Of a stretch of 64,000 nt of DNA, positions 24,400 through 32,838 are shown one piece after another. Positions within the stretch are counted from its first letter, which is position 1. Every line of letters begins with the position of its first letter. The notes under the pieces are model-generated. The model saw nothing but the letters and a program-made list of their open reading frames with translations, did not search any database and was not told the DNA's origin. The translations under genes were made by a program, and so were the position numbers. Origin of the DNA: an uncultured Tropicimonas sp. (GTDB lineage Bacteria > Pseudomonadota > Alphaproteobacteria > Rhodobacterales > Rhodobacteraceae); NCBI GenBank assembly GCA_947495685.1, contig CANLZY010000025.1, forward strand, positions 25,706 through 89,705, given 5' to 3'.

Positions 24400-25317
24400 A
24401 TGCGTCGTCTAGGAAGGGTGGCCCTCGCGGTCGTCGTGCTGATGACCGGTGCGGCACAGGCCGAGGACACGACCGCAAGCAAGGATTTCACCTTCAAGCG
24501 TGTGAAGGTCGGGGAGGCACGATCAACCGGCAAGCGGGTGATGGTGCAGATCGATCCGGCCGAACAGGCCCGGATCCTTGCGATCAACCCAGCGGTGCCG
24601 GTACTGCCAAAGATCAAGCACGACGACGGTGATGCTGCCGCCACGGCCGCCGTGGCCGATGCGATTGCCGAGGCGACAGGCGCCAAACGCAAGACGCCCG
24701 GAGCAGCCTATGAGTGGTACTGGGATCTGCTCTCACCTGAAATCGCAGAGAGCCGCGCGGGCCGGATGGAAACCGCCGTGGCGGCCCTGCGCAACGGGCC
24801 GGGCGGCGCAACGGTCAAGGCACCGCGGTTGTCGACCTTGCAGGCAATCGCGGACACCCACGGGACGGACATCCTGAAGGCAACGATTGGCACGAAAGTA
24901 TCTCCGGCCCTTGTGCTGGCGGTGATCGGGATCGAAAGCGCAGGCAGGACCGCCGCCGTCAGCTCGGCCGGTGCGACCGGGTTGATGCAATTGATGCCTG
25001 CCACCGCCGAACGATTTGGCGTGACGGATCGCACGAACCCGACGCAGAGCATCGAGGGTGGCGTGGCCTATCTTGACTGGCTGCTGAACCATTTCGGACG
25101 CGACCCAGTCCTTGCCCTGGCCGGGTACAATGCGGGCGAGGGAGCGGTCAAGACACATGGCGGCGTGCCGCCCTATGCGGAAACGCGCGACTACGTGCCC
25201 AAGGTCATTGCGGCCTGGAGCGTCGCCAAGGGGTTGTGCCTGACGCCGCCGGAGCTCGTTTCGGACGGCTGTGTTTTTCGTCGTGGCGTGCAGACCGCCG
25301 CACGGATCACCGAGTGA
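24400..25317 (+). CDS. Lytic transglycosylase (SLT domain), periplasmic
   Basis: 305 residues from ATG 24400 (MRRLGRVALAVVVLMTGAAQA, a good signal peptide; GGGGCAGG upstream). The C-terminal half is an SLT domain: catalytic Glu in GIESAG, then SSAGATGLMQLMPATAERFGV, GGVAYLDWLLNHFG and AGYNAGEGAV. It cleaves peptidoglycan glycan strands to 1,6-anhydro products in the periplasm. Located next to a pilus locus it may open the wall for pilus assembly, but it is divergently transcribed, so this is only suggestive. The roughly 120-residue N-terminal region has no recognised domain. It ends 3 bases from the convergent reductase gene. Confidence 0.92.
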   Translation: MRRLGRVALAVVVLMTGAAQAEDTTASKDFTFKRVKVGEARSTGKRVMVQIDPAEQARILAINPAVPVLPKIKHDDGDAAATAAVADAIAEATGAKRKTPGAAYEWYWDLLSPEIAESRAGRMETAVAALRNGPGGATVKAPRLSTLQAIADTHGTDILKATIGTKVSPALVLAVIGIESAGRTAAVSSAGATGLMQLMPATAERFGVTDRTNPTQSIEGGVAYLDWLLNHFGRDPVLALAGYNAGEGAVKTHGGVPPYAETRDYVPKVIAAWSVAKGLCLTPPELVSDGCVFRRGVQTAARITE

Positions 25318-25320
25318 GAG

Positions 25321-26070
25321 TCAGATCGACATTTTCTTGAAGATCGGTTCGGGCACTGCCCGGATGATCATCATTATGTAGCGCCAGAAGAACGGGGTGT
25401 AGATCACGTTCTGCTTCTTCCTGACGGCTTTCAGGATGCTGTCGGCCACCGCTTCGGGTGGTGCCACGAGGAACATGCCGTCCAAGCCCCAGGTCATCGC
25501 CGTATCGACGAAACCTGGTTTCACCGTCACCGCGTGGCACCCCGAGCGGGTCAGCCGGTTCCGCAGGCCGGAAATGTAGGTTGCAAACCCGGCCTTGGCG
25601 GCACCGTAGACATAGTTCCCGACCCGTCCACGGTCTCCCGCGACCGACCCTACGCCAACGATGGTACCACTGCCGCGCGCCTCCAACATTGGTGCCAGAG
25701 CGTGCAGCAGGCGCGCCGGGCCGGTGAAGCTGTCAGTCACCACGCCGTCGATCATTGCCGGGTCGGCGTCGATCTCGTCCTGCGGGGGCATTGAGCCTAC
25801 AAAGACTGCGGCGTTCAACGTGCCCTCACATTCGGCCATCCGGTCGAGGATCGGTTGAAACGTCTCCGGCTCGCGAGCGTCGAATCGTAGGGATTCGGAC
25901 ACGGGTGCCCCGCGAAACCGACAATCCGCGGCCGTTGCCTCCAGATCCGCCATGTCGCGCCCGGCGACCAGTACCGTCGCCCCTCGGTCGGCCAGCTTGC
26001 GGGCCAGTGCCCGCGCCATCGAGGAGGTCGCCCCAAGGATCAGCCAGGTTTCCGGTGTCGTATTGCTCAT
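25321..26070 (-). CDS. SDR-family reductase, DprE2-like
   Basis: 249 residues, short-chain dehydrogenase: N-terminal cofactor motif GATSSMARALA, VGSVAGDRGR with the catalytic Ser region, and YxxxK in VYGAAKAGFATY. The SVAGDRGR plus YGAAKAG combination and the C-terminal hydrophobic tail (FFWRYIMMIIRAVPE) match the DprE2 branch. DprE2 reduces decaprenylphosphoryl-2-keto-ribose to the arabinose epimer as partner of the flavoenzyme DprE1. The DprE1-like gene overlaps it by 4 bases upstream, strongly supporting a two-enzyme epimerase. The lipid-linked sugar actually used in this bacterium is unknown. Confidence 0.85.
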   Translation of the reverse strand: MSNTTPETWLILGATSSMARALARKLADRGATVLVAGRDMADLEATAADCRFRGAPVSESLRFDAREPETFQPILDRMAECEGTLNAAVFVGSMPPQDEIDADPAMIDGVVTDSFTGPARLLHALAPMLEARGSGTIVGVGSVAGDRGRVGNYVYGAAKAGFATYISGLRNRLTRSGCHAVTVKPGFVDTAMTWGLDGMFLVAPPEAVADSILKAVRKKQNVIYTPFFWRYIMMIIRAVPEPIFKKMSI

Positions 26071-27374
26071 GGCAGGGTCCTCAGGGAAAGCCGCCGCATC
26101 AGATCGGTGGCATAGGCATGTTCTGGGTCAAGCCCGTTGACGAAATCGGCCCAGGCGGCCCGTTCGGGATACATCCGGTCCATCTGTTCAGACGCGGCAA
26201 AGGCATCCTTGGCCAGATAAACTCGACCTCCGGCCTCGTCGGTCATCGCGATCAGGCGGCGGATCATCTCCGGTGCCTTGTCGCGGGCAGGAAAGTCGAT
26301 GGCCAGCGTGTAGCCTTCGGTTGGGAACGACATCATCCCGGCGCGCCCCGGACCCATGCGTTTCAGCACCGCCAATGGCGATGCCAGTCCGGAGGCGCCG
26401 ACGCGGGTCAGCATATCCCGCAGCACTTCGCGTTCGGACAGCGGTACGACACACTGGAATTGGTGGAAGCCTCGTTTGCCATAGAGCCGGTTCCAGTCGT
26501 GGATCTTGTCCAGTGGAAAGAAGAAGTCTTCCAACGGCTTCACCAGTGTCCGGCCCCGCTCGGGGATGCGTCGATAGTACATCGCGTTGAAGTTCCGGAC
26601 GATCGGACCGGAAAGGGCGAAATTCGGGGCATCCATGGGCACCCGTTTGCCGCGTTTTGCGGGAGGCACCAGCCCAGGCCCGGTTTCGCCCTCTTCAAAG
26701 ATTCCTCGGCCCAGATGATCGCCAGTGGCGGTCGCATCAATCCAGCCGACCGTATAGGTCGCCTCGGACGTGTCCAGCAGACCGAGGAAACTGTCGAGGT
26801 CGGGAACGCGGCGTTCCGTCACCATCATCACGTCGCCGCGGATGCGGGTCATCTGGATTTCAACCGCCCCGATCGGGCCAGTCTGACCCATCCCGCCGAT
26901 GGTCGCGGCGAACAGCGGGTCGTTGCGGGTAATTCGCACAGGTCCGTCGGGGTGGTGCAGGGTCATTGCGATCACGTGCTGGCCGAAGCTTCCGACGTGG
27001 TGATGGTTCTTGCCATGTACATCCATCGCGATGGCGCCGCCGACGGTGGCGAACCCGGTTCCGGGCAGCACGGTCGGCAACCAGCCGCGAGGGCCGAAAT
27101 GGGTGACAATGTCGCCCAACCGGCAGCCGGATTCGACCGTCAGGACGCCGGTGTCCTCGTCAAAGGCAAGAAACCGGTCGAGCCGCGCCGTGTCGATGGC
27201 CCGCCCGCCTGAGTTCAGGCATCCATCCGCATAAGAACGGCGTTGGCCAATGGCCGGGCAGGGGCCTTCGAGCGCAATACGGTCAAGTGCAGAGGCGCGT
27301 TCGGGGCGCGCCAGCTCTCCGGTGGCCCGATAGTACCGGCCCCAGCCGGTGTAGTCAGCGTGTTTCCAGCTCAT
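26067..27374 (-). CDS. FAD-dependent oxidase, DprE1-like
   Basis: 435 residues from ATG 27374. VAO-type FAD-binding domain: GQRRSYADGCLNSGG, VESGCRLGDIV, LPGTGFATVGGAIAMDVHGKNHHHVGSFG and GMGQTGPI, closely following mycobacterial DprE1 (HGKNHH..GSFG). The C-terminal substrate domain has RMGPGRAGMMSFPTEGYTLAIDFP. At the place of mycobacterial Cys387 (the benzothiazinone target) this protein has Ala358. DprE1 oxidises the 2-hydroxyl of polyprenylphosphoryl-ribose. The start overlaps the end of the upstream membrane-protein gene by 20 bases, and the SDR follows with an ATGA overlap: a three-gene operon. Confidence 0.87.
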   Translation of the reverse strand: MSWKHADYTGWGRYYRATGELARPERASALDRIALEGPCPAIGQRRSYADGCLNSGGRAIDTARLDRFLAFDEDTGVLTVESGCRLGDIVTHFGPRGWLPTVLPGTGFATVGGAIAMDVHGKNHHHVGSFGQHVIAMTLHHPDGPVRITRNDPLFAATIGGMGQTGPIGAVEIQMTRIRGDVMMVTERRVPDLDSFLGLLDTSEATYTVGWIDATATGDHLGRGIFEEGETGPGLVPPAKRGKRVPMDAPNFALSGPIVRNFNAMYYRRIPERGRTLVKPLEDFFFPLDKIHDWNRLYGKRGFHQFQCVVPLSEREVLRDMLTRVGASGLASPLAVLKRMGPGRAGMMSFPTEGYTLAIDFPARDKAPEMIRRLIAMTDEAGGRVYLAKDAFAASEQMDRMYPERAAWADFVNGLDPEHAYATDLMRRLSLRTLP

Positions 27375-28371
27375 GTGCGGCCCTCTTGGACATGCGTTCG
27401 GCGATGGGGAAGACGAGCAACCCCAGAAGGATGGCAAACCACAATGTGGTCAGGCGTATAACAGTGGTGGCGGGAACCGACACCTCCAGCGGGATGCCCT
27501 GCAATTGCAGGAGCGCGATCATGGCGGCCTCTGCACCGCCAACGCCTCCCGGCGCTCCGGTCAGGCCGCCGGCCAGCGTTGCAAAGACAAAGATGCCGAT
27601 CGCGTTCCAGAGACCGATGTCGGCCCCCATCCAGCCCAGAAGCAGATGAAAGGAATACCCTTCGGCCAGCCAGCCGGTCGCGCCCAGCAACAGCGAGGTC
27701 GCCACGACGTCGGGGCGCGAAAAATGGCGCAAGGCGCGGGTGGATTGGCGGATCCGCCCAAAGGCGCGCGGCCACCGGCCCAGACCACGATAAGCCAGCG
27801 TTACGAATGCCGACAGCAGGCTGGGGCGCGTTGCAACGAAAGCCATGGCAAGCGCAAGGACCACCACGGGCAGCGCGCCGCCGATCCCGACCGTCGACAG
27901 GGTCAGGGACAGGCCGAGGATGATCGCGATCGCCGCCAAATCGGACGCACGGTCCATGAGCACCAGGGGGGCGGTGCGCTCGACCGGCCAACCGGTTTCC
28001 CGCTTCAACCAGCGCATCCGTATCAGCTCGCCCACCCGCCCGGGGGTAACCGTCATGGCGAACCCGCCGAAAAAGTGGCGTTGGTCCTGCAGCAAGGTGG
28101 TCGGAAGTCCCAAGGTGCGGGCAAAGACATGCCACCGCGCTCCGCGAAAGGCATAGTTGACAAGCGAGAGGCTCAAAAGGAGGCCCACCTGAGCGTAGGA
28201 CAGTCGGCGCACCTGTTCGAGCGTCTCCTGCCACCCCGTCGCGGCCGCCAGTCCGGCCAGCCCAGCCAGAAAGAGCACCAGAAGGCCTGCGATCAGCAGA
28301 ACGTCTCGCGTGCGCCGGTTTGGCGTGCCCTGTGGAGGCTGCATCGGGGAACTGCTCGTACTCGTTGTCAT
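27355..28371 (-). CDS. Lysylphosphatidylglycerol synthase TM-domain family membrane protein (flippase-like)
   Basis: 338 residues from ATG 28371 (MTTSTSSSPMQPP); the frame upstream runs into a repeat and is rejected. About 8 transmembrane helices. Segments NYAFRGARWHVFARTLG, GFAMTVTPGRVGELIRMRWLKR and LAGGLTGAPGGVGGAEAAMIALL are diagnostic for the UPF0104 / MprF N-terminal-like family (AglD-type). Such proteins are proposed lipid or lipid-linked-sugar flippases. It shares an operon with the DprE1/DprE2-like pair, so a natural hypothesis is that it moves the polyprenylphosphoryl sugar across the membrane. This is inferred from context. Confidence 0.85.
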   Translation of the reverse strand: MTTSTSSSPMQPPQGTPNRRTRDVLLIAGLLVLFLAGLAGLAAATGWQETLEQVRRLSYAQVGLLLSLSLVNYAFRGARWHVFARTLGLPTTLLQDQRHFFGGFAMTVTPGRVGELIRMRWLKRETGWPVERTAPLVLMDRASDLAAIAIILGLSLTLSTVGIGGALPVVVLALAMAFVATRPSLLSAFVTLAYRGLGRWPRAFGRIRQSTRALRHFSRPDVVATSLLLGATGWLAEGYSFHLLLGWMGADIGLWNAIGIFVFATLAGGLTGAPGGVGGAEAAMIALLQLQGIPLEVSVPATTVIRLTTLWFAILLGLLVFPIAERMSKRAAHELETR

Positions 28372-28429
28372 TGGACACGGCCTAGCGACGAATTGGGGCG
28401 GTATTGTGGTACTGTTTCCAAAAGAACGT

Positions 28430-28530
28430 GGCGCCGGGCGGCGGTTTCCTGCCCGGTAGCGCTGTCGCCACGCGCGTGTGCGCGGCCCGGCCCAACGTCG
28501 TTCGTGGCGCGCCGAGCGCGCAAGAAAAGA
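28430..28530. repeat. Intergenic palindromic repeat, copy 3 (inverted)
   Basis: On the - strand it shows CGTTGGGCCGGGCCGCGC at the same place as in the other copies, followed by an ACAC-looped GC-rich hairpin (core 28471-28497). It is the only copy in reverse orientation. It lies between scoB and the membrane-protein gene, both on the - strand. Confidence 0.45.
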
Positions 28531-28549
28531 GGGCGGGAGGACCCGCCCC
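28523..28549 (-). terminator. Rho-independent terminator of scoAB
   Basis: On the - strand GGGGCGGGTCCTCCCGCCC folds into a short GC-rich stem and is followed by TCTTTTCTT, 13 bases after the scoB stop. This marks the end of the CoA-transferase operon. Confidence 0.8.
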
Positions 28550-28561
28550 CTGAAAAGGTCG

Positions 28562-29188
28562 TCAGATGATCGTCGCGTCGGTGGAAGCAATCATCTCTTC
28601 GCGGGAGACGCCCGGCGCAAGCTCTTCGATGTGGAGCCCCTTGTGGGTCACATCGAGCACGCCGAGGTTGGTGATGATGCGATCGACCACACCCTTGCCC
28701 GTCAGCGGCAGGGTGCATGTTTTCAGCACCTTGGATTCACCCTTCTTGTTGGTGTGATCCATCACCACGACCACCCGGCCGACACCGGCCACCAGGTCCA
28801 TCGCGCCGCCCATGCCCTTGACCAGCTTGCCCGGAATCATCCAGTTGGCAAGGTCGCCGTTCTCGGCCACTTCCATTGCTCCCAGAATCGCCATGGCGAT
28901 CTTGCCGCCACGGATCATGCCAAAGCTCTGCGCGCTGTCGAAATAGGCGGTCTGCGGCAACTCGGTGATCGTCTGCTTTCCGGCATTGATCAGGTCGGCA
29001 TCCTCCTCGCCCTCAAAGGGAAAGGGGCCCATACCCAGCATGCCGTTCTCCGATTGCAACGTCACCTCGATCCCGTCGGGGATGTAGTTGGCGACCAGCG
29101 TCGGGATCCCGATACCGAGGTTCACGTACCAGCCGTCTTCCAGTTCCTGCGCAGCCCGCGCGGCCATCTGATTGCGATCCCAGGGCAT
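28562..29188 (-). CDS. scoB: 3-oxoacid CoA-transferase, beta subunit
   Basis: 208 residues. Family I CoA-transferase beta subunit with the catalytic glutamate in [11 protein letters not shown] (Glu47), an N-terminal [12 protein letters not shown], and the GxGG-type [13 protein letters not shown]. With ScoA it moves CoA from succinyl-CoA to acetoacetate or other 3-oxoacids in the cytosol. The gene overlaps scoA by one base and ends at a clear terminator. Acetate CoA-transferase or 3-oxoadipate specificity cannot be excluded by sequence alone. No beta-ketoadipate genes are nearby, favouring acetoacetate use. Confidence 0.92.
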   Translation of the reverse strand: MPWDRNQMAARAAQELEDGWYVNLGIGIPTLVANYIPDGIEVTLQSENGMLGMGPFPFEGEEDADLINAGKQTITELPQTAYFDSAQSFGMIRGGKIAMAILGAMEVAENGDLANWMIPGKLVKGMGGAMDLVAGVGRVVVVMDHTNKKGESKVLKTCTLPLTGKGVVDRIITNLGVLDVTHKGLHIEELAPGVSREEMIASTDATII

Positions 29189-29892
29189 TACACGGCCTCC
29201 TTCTGGCGGATGGTGCGCTGTTCGATGCGCTTTTCGTGCTCGCCCTGCACGATCCGGTGCACGTAGATGCCCGGCAGATGGATGGAATCCGGGTCCAGCG
29301 ATCCGGTCTCGACGATCTCTTCAACCTCGACCACGCAGACCTTGCCGCACATCGCGGCTGGCGGGTTGAAATTGCGTGCCGTCTTGCGGAACACCAGGTT
29401 TCCGGTCGGGTCCGCCTTCCAGGCCTTGACGATGGACAGATCGGCAAAGATGCCTTCTTCCAGAATGTAGGTCTCGCCGTTGAAGTCCTTGTGCTCCTTG
29501 CCGTCGGCAATCACGGTGCCGACGCCGGTCTTGGTGTAGAAGCCCGGGATGCCACAGCCACCGGCCCGCATCCGCTCGGCCAGCGTGCCCTGCGGATTGA
29601 ACTCCAGCTCTAGTTCGCCCGACAGGTACTGGCGCATGAACTCGGCGTTCTCGCCCACGTAGGACGACATCATCTTCTTCACCTGTTTGCTCTGCAACAG
29701 GATGCCGATCCCGAAATCGTCAACGCCCGCGTTGTTGGACGCAAAGGTCAGATCCTTGGCGCCGTTGTCCCGGATTGCGTTCAGCAACAATTCGGGAATT
29801 CCGCAGAGACCAAAGCCTCCGGCGGCAATCAGAATGCCGTCTCGCAGCAGCCCGTCCAGCGCCTCGGCAGCGCTGCCGTATACCTTGTTCAT
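29188..29892 (-). CDS. scoA: 3-oxoacid CoA-transferase, alpha subunit
   Basis: 234 residues. Family I alpha subunit: glycine-rich CoA-binding loop [12 protein letters not shown] near the N-terminus, then [41 protein letters not shown] and [26 protein letters not shown], all conserved in succinyl-CoA:3-ketoacid transferases. It is first in a two-gene operon with scoB (1-base overlap). A RBS-like GGGAGG is placed 7-8 bases before ATG. Confidence 0.93.
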   Translation of the reverse strand: MNKVYGSAAEALDGLLRDGILIAAGGFGLCGIPELLLNAIRDNGAKDLTFASNNAGVDDFGIGILLQSKQVKKMMSSYVGENAEFMRQYLSGELELEFNPQGTLAERMRAGGCGIPGFYTKTGVGTVIADGKEHKDFNGETYILEEGIFADLSIVKAWKADPTGNLVFRKTARNFNPPAAMCGKVCVVEVEEIVETGSLDPDSIHLPGIYVHRIVQGEHEKRIEQRTIRQKEAV

Positions 29893-30081
29893 GGAGAACC
29901 TCCCGTTGACCCTTTGGGTACAGGGTTCTGACCGGAGATCCGTTGCGTGTCAAATGAATGCTGCGATGCGGCACCCCAGGGCCGGCGAGGCCCCGCTGCC
30001 CACGTCGCCCTGCCGCACGGCGCTATCCCGGTTTGCGGAGATCCGGGCCGGGGTGGCCCGGCTCCTGTTCAAACGCCCCGA

Positions 30082-32709
30082 TTACTCCGTCGCAGTCTTT
30101 TTCGGAGTGGCCTTTTTCCCGGCGGGTTTCTTGGAAGCCGGCTTCTTTACAGCAGGTTTTTTCTTGGCGGCGGCTTTCTTTGGCGCGGCCTTTCGGCCTG
30201 TGCCCTTCTTGCCGGCCTTTTCGGTGATCAATTCCACCGCCTGCTCCATCGTCACCGATTGCGGATCGGTGTCTTTGGGCAGCGTCGCATTGACCTTTTC
30301 CCATTTCACGTAGGGCCCGTAACGGCCTTCCATGACGTTCACCGGTCCGCCGTTCTCGGGATGCTCGCCGAGTTCTTTCAACGGTTTGGCCGCCGTTCCA
30401 CCGCGACCGCGCGGGTTGGCGCGTTTTTCGGCCAGCATTTCGACCGCCCGGTTCATGCCGACCTCGAACACCTCGGCAGGGTCCTTGAGATTGGCATAGG
30501 TCGGTTTTTCGGCGTCGGGCATCGTGTGGGCAATATAGGGGCCGAAGCGGCCGAAATTGCTGGTGATCATGCCGCCTTCGGGATGCTCGCCGATCTCGCG
30601 CGGCAGGCTCAGCAGCGTCACCGCCTTGGCAAGGTCCATCTCTTCGGCTGCCCAACCCTTGGGCAGGCTGGAGCGGGGCGGTTTAGGTGTTTCTTCTGTC
30701 ACGTCACCGCGTTGAACGTACGGCCCATAGCGGCCGTCGCGCAGGGTGATCTTGTCGCCATTGTCTTCGCCCAGCAGCTTGCCATCCGGGCCAATACCCG
30801 ATTCCTCGGTGCCCGGCGGGCCAAAGGGGCGGGTGTAGCGGCATTCGGGATAGTTCGAACAGCCGATGAACGCGCCACCGGAGCGTGCGGTGCGCATCGA
30901 CAACCGACCGGCTCCGCAATTGGGGCACAAACGCGGGTCGGTTCCCTCTGCGTTGGGCGGGAACAAGTGCGGTTCCAGCACCTCGTTGATCTTTTCGAGA
31001 ACCTCTGTGATGCGCAATTCGGAGGTGTCTGCGACGGCGGCCGAGAAGTCGCGCCAGAAATTCGCCAGGACCTGCTTGTAGTCGGCATCGCCCGCCGACA
31101 CGTGGTCCAGTTCCTCCTCCAGACCGGCGGTGAAGTCGTATCCGACGTACTTGCGGAAATAGTTGTACAGGAACGCAACAACCAGGCGTCCCTTGTCCTC
31201 CGGGATCAGCCGGTCCTTTTCCTTGCGCACATAGCCGCGGTCCTGAATCGTCGTGACGATCGACGCATAGGTCGACGGACGCCCGATGCCGAGCTCTTCC
31301 ATCCGTTTGACCAGCGTGGCCTCGGTGTAGCGCGGCGGCGGTTGCGTGAAGTGCTGTTCGGGGCTGATCGAGCGCTTGGCGGCAGGGTCGCCCTGCATGA
31401 TCGAAGGCAGGCGCTTGTCATCATCGTCGATGACAACGTCATCGCGGCCTTCTTCGTAGACCTTCATGAAACCGTCGAACAGAACGACCTGGCCGTTGGC
31501 GCGCAGGACGACCTGACCATCGGCGCTGGCGACATCGACCACCGTGCGCTCCATCCGGGCGGCGGCCATCTGGCTGGCCAGCGTCCGCTTCCAGATCAGG
31601 TCATAAAGCTTGCGCTGGTCGGTTTCTGTCACCTTCAGGCTGGCAGCGTCCCGGGTCATCTCGGTCGGGCGAATACATTCGTGCGCTTCCTGCGCGTTCT
31701 TGGCCTTGTTCTTGTAGATTCGCGGGCTGTCGGGAACGTATTCCGCCCCATAGCGGTCCTTTATCGCCTCGCGGGCAGCAGTCACGGCTTCCGGCGCCAT
31801 GTCGATCCCGTCGGTCCGCATGTAGGTGATCAGACCGGCCTCATAGAGACGCTGAGCGGCGTTCATCGTCTGGCGTGCGCCCATGCCGAACTTTCGGCTG
31901 GCTTCCTGCTGCAGGGTCGACGTCATGAAGGGCGCTGAAGGGTTGCGAGTGGCCGGTTTTGCCTCGACCGCCTGTACGCTGAGGTCGCGCGACGTGATCG
32001 CCTGCGCCGCCAGTTCGGCGGCGGTTGCGTTTGCGATGTCGAATTTGTCGAGCTTCTTGCCGCCCAGAACCGTCAACCGCGCTTCGAAGGTCTGGCCGCG
32101 CGGTGTTTCCAGGATCGCCTTGACGGTCCAGTATTCCTGCGGCTTGAAGGCCTCGATTTCCATCTCGCGCTCGACGATCAACCGCAGGCAGACCGACTGC
32201 ACCCGTCCCGCCGACCTTGAGCCGGGCAGCTTGCGCCATAGAACCGGCGACAGGTTGAACCCCACAAGGTAGTCAAGCGCGCGGCGGGCCAGATAGGCAT
32301 CCACCAGCGGCTGGTCCACCTGGCGCGGGTTCTTCATAGCCTCGGTCACGGCCGATTTGGTGATCGCGTTGAACACGACCCGGCTGACCGGCGTGTCCTT
32401 CTTGATCGCACGCCGCTTTCGCAGCGCCTGTTCCAGGTGCCAACTGATCGCCTCGCCCTCGCGATCGGGGTCGGTCGCGAGGATCAGTTCGTTGTCATCC
32501 TGAAGCGCGTCGGCGATCGCTTTCACATGTTTGCGAGAATCGTTCCCGATTTCCCAGGTCATCTCGAAGTCATGCTCGGTATCCACCGATCCGTCTTTTG
32601 GCGGCAGGTCCCGAACGTGCCCGTAGGACGCCAGTACGGTGTAATTGTCGCCGAGATACTTGTTGATTGTCTTGGCCTTGGCGGGCGATTCGACGACGAC
32701 GACGGGCAT
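30082..32709 (-). CDS. topA: DNA topoisomerase I
   Basis: 875 residues. Type IA topoisomerase that relaxes negative supercoils. TOPRIM domain at the N-terminus (VVVESPAKAKTINKYLG, then DPDREGEAISWHL), the active-site tyrosine in GLITYMRTDG, a C4 zinc-binding repeat (CPNCG ... CSNYPEC), several Topo_C repeats with the pattern RYGPYV/FGPYIAHT, and a final roughly 45-residue basic tail made of Lys/Ala/Pro repeats. Such tails occur in alphaproteobacterial TopA. It is followed downstream (29893-30081) by an inverted repeat CCGGGCC/GGCCCGG near 30047-30065. dprA ends about 130 bases upstream in the same direction. Confidence 0.98.
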   Translation of the reverse strand: MPVVVVESPAKAKTINKYLGDNYTVLASYGHVRDLPPKDGSVDTEHDFEMTWEIGNDSRKHVKAIADALQDDNELILATDPDREGEAISWHLEQALRKRRAIKKDTPVSRVVFNAITKSAVTEAMKNPRQVDQPLVDAYLARRALDYLVGFNLSPVLWRKLPGSRSAGRVQSVCLRLIVEREMEIEAFKPQEYWTVKAILETPRGQTFEARLTVLGGKKLDKFDIANATAAELAAQAITSRDLSVQAVEAKPATRNPSAPFMTSTLQQEASRKFGMGARQTMNAAQRLYEAGLITYMRTDGIDMAPEAVTAAREAIKDRYGAEYVPDSPRIYKNKAKNAQEAHECIRPTEMTRDAASLKVTETDQRKLYDLIWKRTLASQMAAARMERTVVDVASADGQVVLRANGQVVLFDGFMKVYEEGRDDVVIDDDDKRLPSIMQGDPAAKRSISPEQHFTQPPPRYTEATLVKRMEELGIGRPSTYASIVTTIQDRGYVRKEKDRLIPEDKGRLVVAFLYNYFRKYVGYDFTAGLEEELDHVSAGDADYKQVLANFWRDFSAAVADTSELRITEVLEKINEVLEPHLFPPNAEGTDPRLCPNCGAGRLSMRTARSGGAFIGCSNYPECRYTRPFGPPGTEESGIGPDGKLLGEDNGDKITLRDGRYGPYVQRGDVTEETPKPPRSSLPKGWAAEEMDLAKAVTLLSLPREIGEHPEGGMITSNFGRFGPYIAHTMPDAEKPTYANLKDPAEVFEVGMNRAVEMLAEKRANPRGRGGTAAKPLKELGEHPENGGPVNVMEGRYGPYVKWEKVNATLPKDTDPQSVTMEQAVELITEKAGKKGTGRKAAPKKAAAKKKPAVKKPASKKPAGKKATPKKTATE

Positions 32710-32838
32710 GGATGAACCTTCGGAATTGGGTCGTACAATTGGCGGCGGACCATGTGGTGCCCGTGCAGGGTTGTCAACTGCGGCACCGCGGCGTGTGTCT
32801 TTCCACCCTAAGGAAGCTGTGTGCGGGAAAATCTCGCC

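Noticed and set aside
30047..30065. CCGGGCC/GGCCCGG inverted repeat as a topA terminator
   Set aside because: The stem is short and no T-run follows on the - strand, so it is mentioned in the topA entry but not listed as a terminator.
29947..31938. Long + strand open frame opposite topA
   Set aside because: Pure antisense shadow of topA with no start signal and no family motif.
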